From: Pigoraptor vietnamica
Lineage: Eukaryota; Opisthokonta; Filasterea
Length of the DNA: 50,402 bases
Reading direction: 5' to 3'
Assembly (NCBI GenBank): GCA_943704525.1
Contig: CALSCQ010001656.1
Span: forward strand, 1 to 50,402
Below the pieces are notes generated by a model. The model saw nothing but the letters and a program-made list of their open reading frames with translations, ran no database searches and was not told the origin of the DNA. Positions 38,423 through 48,100 of this stretch are shown here, piece by piece. The translations under genes were made by a program, and so were the position numbers. Each line of letters starts with the position of its first letter. The first letter of the stretch is position 1.

Positions 38423-41098
38423 ATGGTTGCGCTGTCCCTGCCGCGCCTGGGGCTGCGCCGCAACTCGGCCCTGGCGCTGCTTGTCCTCGTCGTCGTCTGT
38501 GCGGGGCTGCTGCTCTCGCGCGAGGGGGAGCAGGGCGATGCGTCGAGCCCAGAGGCGGACTTTGAAAAGTGTCTTGGGTCCCAGAAGCCGCTGGTGAGTA
38601 GACGGTCATTCAGCAACTCTGAAATGCGTTACTCGAGTCAGAGTCAATCACACTAGTCTTGACTCGATGTTCTCAAGCCACATTGTCGGTGACAAGGCCA
38701 GCGTCCTCTTATTTTTGCCAGTATCGTCTCGGCGACAGTTGCTGCTGTCCGTGCTGCAGCAGCACGCATGAGGTGTTGCGTGGCTGGCTGACAACAGGAT
38801 GATCGCAGGTGAAGATGCCGCGGCGAGGTCCCGTGACATACTCCGTGCACTCCAAGACGCCGCTGTCGGCCGTCGCTGACCTGCGCGCGCGGGGATGGAA
38901 GCCCCAGACGAACCCCGACCAGCCGGCCGTGGTGCTTCTCACGACGTACAAGGACTGGAAGCGCATGTCGGCCAAGTGGGTGCCATAGTTTTGCGCACAC
39001 TCTTACTTGTCTGCGACTGAGTGCCCGCCATCACCTGTGGGCGCCGCGGCGATAGCTTGCGCTCCGTGCACGCATTTCAGTTTGTTTCATTGTGGCGACT
39101 CTCATGCGCCCGTGCAATGTCACGTCTGGACTCAATTCGCCTGTCTTGTTCGCCTGTGACAGGTACACCGACGGAGCGCACTTTGTGAATCTGCTGGCAA
39201 ACGCGTATCACCTCGCACTCGGGCCGCTTGGCATCGCCGCCAAGTCCGCCGCGGCGTTCCAGATGGGCTGCGAGCTCAACACCCTGCCGTTCATGCTCCC
39301 GGCATACGACCTCGCGAACGGCGCCGCGTGCGAGCGTTTCGTGCAGGAGCAGCGCGCGTTCTCGGCGGGCGAGGGAGCGACAGCCACCCCCGCGTGGCGC
39401 CTCGTGCTGAACCCCGAATTTTGGCTGTGGGCGGACTCGGACGACGTGGTGTCGCCCGCGGCAATCGAAGCGGCAGTCGCGCCCGCGCAGGGGAAGGCGC
39501 CGGCGGCCCACGAGGAGGAGGCCGACGCTGAAGAGGACCAGGCGGCCGAGCGCCCCGCCGCGAAAAACGCGCCACGACAAGTCGTGCCTCCGGGATATGC
39601 GCTCACGCACGTGGGCGCTGTGGCGCGCGCGTCGCGACTCTTGGAGCTGCTTGACCGCCCCGGCGGGTGCGACACACTGCAGCGCAAACGGCAGGCGTTC
39701 CCGCGCATCCCGGAGAACTTGTTCGTGCAGAAATGCCTCTCGTCGCCCATGCTGCTCGGCCAGCGCAGGTCAGTCGGCGGCACGTGGCGATCGCGAACTG
39801 ATACTTGTGTCGATGCTAACGCCGCGCCGCCGCAGGTTTTACATACGGTCGTACCTTCTCATTGCATCGACGACGCCGTTCATGGTGTTCAGGTGCGTTC
39901 GATCGGGGCATCAGTGGCTGTAAACGGATCCCTGGCGGCATTAGCTTAGTGTGCGACTGACTTGCATTTTGACGCATTATCAATGCAGGCGTGACGGGTA
40001 CGTACAACGGTTCGTCGATCCCTACGAGGGTGGCATCGTCGACGCGTGCGACCACGCCTTTGACGGGAAGCGCCGTGTTGCGCTCGGCCGTCCCGGCGCA
40101 CCCTCCGCCGCCGCAGCCGGCGACGCAGCCAGCGCCCCGCAGACGTTCACGGGCATGGTCGACCTTGCGCCTGACATTGCGAAGTACGAGGCGGCGCGCA
40201 AGGCGTCCGGCCGCGGCGGCGACAACATGCTGACTCTTGACATGGCGCAGTTCCGCCAGCAATGTCTGGACAGCGGCCGCTTTGGTGAGTCAATGTCTTG
40301 GTATAATCAGATACCCGACGGGGTTTGCGGACACTCGCTCATCACACAAACCAATCCACAACCCCCATTGGCAGACGCCGACGAGTTCGACGCGCTCGAC
40401 GACCGCCGGCGGCACATCGAGCGCTTTGTCTTCGAGTCTGCGCGCAGTCGGCTGCGACGGCGGCACGGCAGCTTCCAGCTCGTGACGGTGGACATTGGCA
40501 TCGAGGGCAACGGAATGCCCGTCCTGCTCTCCGTCGACATCAACCCCACAATGCAGGTGCGGTCTTTGCGTGCGGCTGAAGGTGTCGCGGACGCGTGACT
40601 GAAACCCCTCTCCCTTAGGTCTCTCTGAGCGTGTGGGTGCAGCAGCACAGCGAGGCGCTCTTCCGCGAGTCGCTGGACCTCGTGCTCGACGCGAACCTGA
40701 GGCCGTGGGAGTACGCAAAAATGGGCTTTGGGGAAAGCAAGTTCCACTTTGAGATGATGCTCAACGAGCGCATGGAGAGGTGCGTCTGTAACTTCCGTCC
40801 ACACACACATCCACCGGCCACTCCGCGGCACAAACATTGGACGATTGGTGCAAAATTTCACCCACCCACGCGGATTCACGCGCATTCCAGGTGTGGGCAG
40901 GCGGACGACAACCCCTTCTCGTCCTACGACATGTGCGTCATGGGCAAGCGAAAGCCCGCCGTCAAAGCAGCAGACGACGCCGAGGAGCGCACAAGGGAGC
41001 AAACGGACGCAGAGGCCGGAGAGGGGGAGCCGAAGGGTCACGCGGGTGCCGACAGTCCCGATGTTGACAAGGACGTGGATGACGAAAGTGCAAACTAA
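38423..41098 (+). CDS. Membrane-anchored TTL-like (tubulin-tyrosine ligase family) ATP-grasp protein
   Basis: Eight exons: 38423-38593, 38809-38975, 39163-39768, 39836-39892, 39989-40284, 40375-40556, 40619-40779, 40891-41098; 615 aa. The N-terminus has a hydrophobic anchor (ALALLVLVVVCAGLLL, about 16-31), so the enzyme domain may face the lumen or outside. TTL-type blocks: CELNTLPFMLPAYDL, PENLFVQKCLSSPMLLGQRR, FYIRSYLLIASTTPFMVFRR, DGYVQRFVDPY, and a metal-binding beta-hairpin, LVTVDIGIEGNGMPVLLSVD followed by INPTMQ (TTLL: LLEVNxxPS). The second metal ligand is Asp rather than the usual Glu, and an acidic Ala/Glu insert lies at about 240-265. The ATP-site Lys-rich motif of tubulin ligases is not obvious. 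The tail is acidic (KDVDDESAN). Peptide ligase activity is inferred; the substrate is unknown. Confidence 0.7.
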
Positions 41099-41346
41099 AG
41101 CGTCAGCGACGACCACTTCGTTGCACGAGTGGGTGGGCGTGAGACCAGGGCGGCGCTTGATCGCCGCCCCGACTTCATTCTGCAGACAGGCGGGCGCAAT
41201 CGGCAAACGCAATCGAGCGGAAAGAGAGAGGGAGAGGCAGTTAATGCACTCAGACGCAATAGATAACACAGCGATCCGCGCGGTCGCCGGTAAAGGGCTT
41301 ACGGCACAAGGCACGCCACCTGGCGCGCTGTCGAGACCGGCCAAAA

Positions 41347-42970
41347 CTACCGCTGGCTGGGCGCGGGGCCGTTGTTCACGTCGATGAGACGGAGGGGCTC
41401 AAAGATGTCGACCTCGATGGCCTTACCCTTGAACTGCCGGGACGCCACGTAGCGCGCCTCGATGCGGTCCTTGACAATCTCGTACGTCGACCGCGACACG
41501 AGCACCTGCGGCAATCGGCAACAGCAGCGTTGGCACAAGCATTCATGAAGCAAGACAGCAGCCGACCGCATTCATGCGCTCCGTCGCACACGCACCTGGC
41601 CAGCGGCGGCCATGTCGCAAATGCGGCTGGACGTGTTGACCGTGTCTCCAATGCACGTGTACTCGAGGCGCTGGTGGCACCCGACGAACCCGGCCACGAG
41701 CCGGCCCGTGTTGACCCCTATGCCAATCCCGATGGGATCAAGGCCCATCTGCTGGCGCTCTGCGGCGCGCAAGTCGTGCGTTGGTTTAACGCGACTGAAA
41801 AAACACTCGTCACGCCAGTGTACGGACGCACGACTGCTCCGACCAGCCCGCTCACCCTGATTCATCACGCTAATGGCCTCGCGAAACTCAATCGCTGCGG
41901 CGACGCTGTTGTAGACGGGGTCCGTCTCGCTGTCGAGCGTGCCGAACACCGCCATGAGTGCGTCGCCAATGTACTTGTCGAGGATGCCGTGGCGCCGGAA
42001 CACAATCGTCACAAGCTGCAACCAGAGGCGCAGTGAGCGAAGCGACCGAATGAGACACCGCACCGCAAGAAGCATCGCTTGACGGACGAACATGCCCCTG
42101 AGCAAAGAGGCCCCTGCAAGTACACACCCGCTCAAAGTAGTCGTTGAGTATATCGACAATCTCCTGCGGACCAGACGCCTTCTCCGACATGCGCGTGAAG
42201 CCGCGAATGTCCGCAAAAACGACCGTCCCGACAATTTCGCGGCCACCCTGATCCGCACATCACATCATCACGTCAGCACAACGCACCCACTGAGCACTAC
42301 CCACTGTAGATATGCTTCACGCCGCAGTTCCGTTGACGCTCTAGTACGCACACTTGCACTTGACAGCGCGAACCTTTTTGATCTCTCCCTTGCCGCGCAG
42401 CACGCGCTCGACGACCTGCGGCGGGAGGAAACGGTCCAGCTGTTCGCGCGTCTTTGCCTCGGCCTCAACGCGCCGCAGAAGCATCGAATTCTCGATCGCG
42501 ACCGCCGCCTGGTTTGCCACGGCTTTCACAAGGTGGAGATCCTGCACACACACGGCAGACCACAACGGAATCAACAAGACGTCGCAAAAACGGAACACAG
42601 CCGCGCGGTGTATCGACCGCCAGAGGGCAAGGCCAGTGAGCACGCGTGGGTTGCGCACACACCTTCTCCGAGAATGCGTTTACGCGCTCCCTCGAGTCCA
42701 GCTGGAGGACGCCGATGACGTCATCGTGGGTGATGAGAGGCACCACGAGCACCGCGCGGATCGACTCGCGCACAATCGAATTGGAGCCGCTAAAGCGCGG
42801 GTCGTAAAAGGCGTCGCTCGCAATCAGCGACGTGCGGTAGTGCGTCACGTGGTTGAGGATCGTCGCCGACAGCTTAATCTCGTCCACCTGCTTCGTGCCC
42901 GCGCGCACTTTCACCTACGCCCACACAAGCCATTCCACCGTAAGCGGAGCAAAAAGCCCACGGGACACAC

Positions 42971-43003
<33 letters not shown>

Positions 43004-44536
43004 CGCGCACGCGCCTTCATGATGTCGAAGGTGCCCGTCTCCTCGTCCTTGAGCATGACGACGCCGTGGTCTGCCGGCAGAATGCTGAACAGGAGGTCGA
43101 TCATTTTCTCAAGCATCGCGCCAAGGTCCTGCGGGCCAATGCGCGAGATCTCGTGGCACACGCGCAGCTTCTCGTAGTCCTGTCGCAGCGTCTCCACATC
43201 GCCGACCTCCGACGCCGGCAAAAACTCCTTTCGCAATGCATTGTCTTCGAAGGCCTCGTGCACAACGACCTGCGCCCACCGCGGTTTCAGCGCACAGCCA
43301 CGTGAATACCGCACTCAACAACAGACGTCGGTTCAGCACAGCCGCGCGCAACACTCAATTATAATAACACGAGAACAGCAGCACCGCACACTCATTAACA
43401 CGCAGAACGGACACATGCAATCACACCGCAGTTGCCAACAGAGGAATACCGCGCACTAAAAACAGCGCACCTTCTCCTCAAAGTCGTGCTTGTCGGGGAC
43501 GATCGTGACGCAATTGCGCAGCTCGCGATCGCTCTCCACACGCGGCGGACCCCTCGACGAGAGCTCGTCGCCCTCGTGCGCACTGCCGAGAGCACCGGCC
43601 GCGCTTCCCGCCGCCCGAAAGCGCCCCGCAAAGCTCAGCGGGTGTGGCTCACTGCCGGCAGCCATGTACTGCAAGCGCACGCGGCCGAGCTCCACCTCGT
43701 CGCCGTCCGCCAGCAGCTTCTCCTTCACCTTTCTCCGATTCACAATAACGCCATTGCTCGACCCGAGGTCGCGGATCCAATAACCCTCGGCGCGGCGCTC
43801 AATCACGCAGTGCTCCTGCGCCAACATGACGTCAAACGGCCGCACTGCGCACCCCACACACACGACGCAACAAACGCACCTTACTGATCTGTATGTCGTT
43901 GAGCCGAATAGTGTTGCACGACTTGCGGCCGATAGTGACCGCATCCTCAATCAGAGGGAACTCCGTCTCAAGCCCATAGCTCGTGCGATACATGAGGCGT
44001 GCCACGCCAGACGCGCTCCCAAACTGTTCAAAAGCGACAAACGCTTGTCAACAAACGCATTGGCGCCGTCTCATGACGTCCCACAGCCCGCCGCTCACTC
44101 TTGCACCAACCGTATTCAACCGTAACACATGCACACAATGCACACAAACGGCACAAAGATGCTGCGGTGCAGTTCATACGCCGCAGCCTTCTGCAGTCGC
44201 ACACCCACCGACTTCCATATGCTCGGCGTGAGCAGGCTGGCATCGTCGATGGAGGCCTTCCGCAGCTGGCGCACGGGGAGGCGCCCACCCCCCGTCAGCA
44301 GCGAACGAGGGGGAAGCGCCTCCGCACGGTCCTCACCGTCACGCGACGAGTTTGCCGAACTTGGCCGACGACCGGAGGATGCTGAGCGCGAAGAGAGAAT
44401 AGCGTTCAATTTTCTCAAACTACCAATACAAATTCCACGGCCCACACCCACATCCGCCAATGTCAGGCAACTCGGGAATCGACGACTTGCGGCGCGACGC
44501 GGCATCCGCATGCGAGTCGCCGTCCCCGCGCTCCAT
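41347..44536 (-). CDS. FHA-GAF-class III adenylate cyclase
   Basis: Makes cAMP. Eleven exons: 44452-44536, 44209-44381, 43880-44023, 43471-43815, 43015-43269, 42663-42914, 42374-42541, 42128-42247, 41856-42015, 41596-41759, 41347-41505; 674 aa. FHA phosphothreonine-binding domain at about 90-180 (VTIGRKSCNTIRLND, EHCVIERR, IRDLGSSNGVIVN). GAF at about 275-450 (HEISRIGPQDLGAMLEKMID, SIRAVLVVPLITHDDVIGVL, AVANQAAVAIENS), a helical linker with RFLPPQVVERVL, then the catalytic domain. Metal Asps are 487 (VVFADIRGF) and 532 (YIGDALMAVFG). Lys528 selects adenine. YTCIGDTVNTSSRI has Thr in the second purine position, the class IIIb pattern of bacterial-type soluble cyclases. No membrane segments. 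The donor after exon 5 is either GC (AAG|gcgcgt) or a GT 12 nt later, adding ARAR. Convergent with the TTL-like gene. Confidence 0.92.
42963..43006. repeat. CA/CG-rich simple repeat in a cyclase intron
   Basis: ACACAC and GCACAC units fill the intron between cyclase exons 5 and 6, directly next to the ambiguous donor at 43003-43015. Confidence 0.7.
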
Positions 44537-45102
44537 GTTGGCGAGCGCAAAGCTCTCAACGTCTCAAGGCGTGCGCATTGCCGCAGACAGAGTTGTCGCA
44601 CACGGATAGACGCGTTCGGTGCTGGTCTCTCCAACGAATTTCCCCGCGTGAAGAGCGAGGCTGCGGTCTGAAGAGCAGAAACAGTGCACTTGGCTGCGTG
44701 TGAGGACTTGGACCCTAAGTGGACGCGAACGACGCACACGTCGTTGGAGAAGCAAGGAGGCGTCGAGTGTGTGTCGTCGCTAGGCAATAGGGGGCGTCTG
44801 GCACTATTTTAGAAGGCACGCGGTCGCTCCATAACCAAAAAAGAACCAAATTTAAAATTATTGCCATATATGGAAAAGTTCGCTACAATTGGACAAACCA
44901 ATAGGGTATTCGCCTGTTTGCTGCCGGCCCCGGTGTTCACTGTAGAGTCAGGCCAAGGGGTGAGAGTACCCCTGGTCAGGCCTCCGACGCCCGACTGCCA
45001 GCACACGAAGACTGCATGGACAGCATTTCCAATCCGTAGCATATTGTGTTGCCATACGGCAGTTGTCTCATTGTATTGCATTCATGACATCAGCGGCGGC
45101 TG
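44537..45102. other. Intergenic, about 565 bp, with an AT-rich core
   Basis: Promoter of the cyclase on the left and 3' flank of the kinesin on the right. 44830-44900 is AT-rich. An 83-codon frame at 44861-45112 has no protein-like features and runs into the kinesin 3' end. Nothing else is supportable. Confidence 0.5.
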
Positions 45103-48100
45103 TCACTGTTGATTGCACTCGCCAGCGTCCTCCCCGGCATTCGCGCCGCCAGTGCGCACAGTGGCAACAGGGCGTCCCATTTGCCCCGTGCCAGATGCAA
45201 TCTTCCCGACCGGCGCAGCCGCGGGACCGGCGGGTCGCGACACGTTCTCCTTGCCGCTCGTGAGCACCTGGCGAAGTGCGCCAGTGTGCCGTGCCTTCAT
45301 GGCGGCCGTGTCCGACGCAGCATCGTGCGCCGGTGCCCGCAGCTGCGCGATCTCCTCCGTCAACCGGCGGTTCTCCTCGGCGACGGCCACGTACTTGGCG
45401 GTTTCGTTGTGCTTGACGAGCCGCAGGGTGCGAATTTCGTCCTGCAGCGCGGCAATCTGCCGCGCCTTGTCGTCGATCTCCCCCTTCAGTGCGGTGAGCA
45501 TGAGGTTCCGCTCCTCACCAAACGACGAGTTGAGTGCGTCGGCGTCGGCGGACACGCCGCGCGAGAGCAGCTCGGCGTTTGCGTCGGCCAGGCGCTTCTC
45601 GAGGAGACGCACCTGCTCGGCAAGGCGCTCGCACTCGCCGCGCATCTGCGCCATGGCCTCCCGCACGCAGTCTGCCGTCGACACCGCCGTGTCCGCCATG
45701 TTGCGACCAAAGCTCGCCACCATCGTCTCGAGATCGCTCTGGAGCTGTTCTGCCTGAGCGCATGCTGCGTCCGCGCGCGCACGCTCGCGCTCGAGATCGG
45801 CCTCCAGGCGCAGCTCGTTCTCGGCAGCCTCGACCCGCAGCGCCTCCTCGACCTCCTGCGCGCGCCGCTGAAGGCTCTCGGCCACCTGGACGGCCTTCTC
45901 CAACTCCGCCTCTGCCGCACGCGTCGCGGACCGGCTGTCCTCGAGCTCTTCGACAAGCCGGTTGATGTGCGCGGCGGCCTCCTCAACCTGCGCCTCCATC
46001 GCAGAGACAGCGGCGCGCAGGGACGACGCCTCGCGCACGGCGCCCTCGCAGGCCTCGCGCGATGCCGCGGCCTCAGTCGCAAGCCTCGAGAGCTCCTTCT
46101 TGCCCATCTCGATCGTCGCCTTGAGCTTGGTCGCCTCCGCGCGTGCCTCGTCGGCCGCGGGCCCGTGTGCGCGCCCCTGCCCCTCGAGCTCGTCAATGTG
46201 GTGACGCAGCATCTCAATCTCCCCGTAGAGGCCTCCGTTGACAACGTCGAGGTCTGCCTGCAGGACGGACACCCGCTGCTTTGCCGACGCGAGCTCGGCG
46301 GAAAGGCGCTCCTTGTCCCTACATACCGTCTCGTACGCGACCTTCATCGCCGTCGCGTCGGCATCGGAGCGTTCCGCGCGGGCAAGGCGGTCGTTGGCGT
46401 CCGTGACCTGCCCCTCCAGGCGCTCACACACTGCCGCCAAATGCTCGCACTGCTCCGTGACGGACACCAACTGGGCCTCGGCAGTGCGCCGACCTTGCGC
46501 GTCTGCGCGGGCCGCAGCTTCGGCAGTCTCGGCGGCGCGCTGGACGGCGGCCACTTGCGAGGTCAGCCGCGCGTTCTCAGCCTCCAGCGACAGAAGGCGC
46601 AGACCGGCGGACTCCTTCGACGCACGCGCCTCGTCGCGTACGGCCGACAGCGCCGCTTCCGCCTCCTCTGCCCGCAGGCTCATCTCCGTTAGCTGCTCGT
46701 ACACTTGCTGCAGCTCGCCGTCGCGCCGGCCGTCTGCTTCTGTGCGGGCCGCAGTCGCCGCCTCAAGCTCCGCCACGCGAGCGCTCGCCTCCGTTGCACT
46801 CTTTTCAAATCCGTCGCGCTCTCGTGTCAGGTGCTCGACCTCCTCCGCAAGCGTTTCAAGGGTCGTCTGGAGGGCTGCCTGCCCGGTCTCAAGCTCCGCG
46901 CGGAGAGCCTCAGACTCGCCAAGCGCGCGAGAGAAGGCGGCGCATTGCTCGGAGAGAGCGCGGACCTCCTCTGTGGCGAGAGACAGCTGGCCGGCGAGCT
47001 CGTGGACGCGCGCCTCGGCGGCCGCCACGTCTTCGTCGCGTTTCTTCTCGGCGCTCTCGACAGCTTGCGCGGCCTCCTTCATGCGCTCCTCGTGCGAGGC
47101 GGCGCTCTTGCGCAGGCGCTCGCATTCCTTCTCAAGCACGCCGCAGTGGTGGCGGACTTCGCGGAGCTCGCTGTCGGCCGCCGCCTTCTCCGCGGCAAGG
47201 GCCGACTTGGCCTGCATCGCGTCCTTCAGCTTGCCTTCGACTTTCTCGAGCTTCGCCGCCCATTTCTCCTGCTCCTTCGCGGCGGCATCGCGCTCCTTCT
47301 GCACTGCAGACGCCTGCTGCGACGCCTGCTTCGCCTCACGCCGCAGCTGCGCCAGCTCCTCGCGCAGACGCCCAACCTCGTTCGTCCCGTGTGCTTGCTT
47401 CTCGCGCTCGGCCTTGACGGCGGCGAGCTCCTTCTCCGCAGCCGTGCGACCCTCCCGCTCCATCTTGAGTTCCGTGCGCGCCTCCGCCAATTCGTCAGCG
47501 GCCTTCTGGAATTGAGATCGGAATTCGGCAGCCTCGGCAGCGGTACGGCGAGCGTCCTCCTCTGCGGTCGCGACGCGTTGCTCGGCACGAGTCAGCTCCG
47601 TCACCTTCTCCGCATAGTCGTCCGCCAGCCTTGCCGCGGCCTCCTTTTCGATTTCGAGGGCCGACACTTGTTGCGCAAAGGCGCTGCACTGGCGCTCCAC
47701 GCGCTCGATTTCCTGTCGCGCGAAGTCGTTGGCAGCTCTCAGCTCGGCCATCTCCTTCGCGACGAGAGCGCCGTCTTCGCGTGCAGCCTCGGTGCCGGCG
47801 CGAAGGGACGCCATCTCAGCCTCCAGCTCGGTGCAGAGGGTGGACGCAAGTGTGAGCTTGTCGCGAAGCTCCGCTATTGTGCCGTTTGCGACGTCCAGCT
47901 GCGCCTGGGTCTCGCCGACAAGCGCGGTGAGGCGGGCTGTCTCTTGCTCCCGCAGGGAGAGCGACTCCTCCGCCTCTCTGAGCGCCGCCTTCGCCGCCCT
48001 CGCTTCCTCCGACAGCGTCGACGTCGCCTCCGTCTCGCGGGCCGCAGCTACCGTGAGCATGTCGCGCAGGCGAGAGCATTCGGCCGTCATTTCGCCGAGG

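Noticed and set aside
44861-45112. 83-codon ORF in the cyclase-kinesin gap
   Set aside because: No splice continuity, no protein-like pattern, and it overlaps the kinesin stop region on the other strand.
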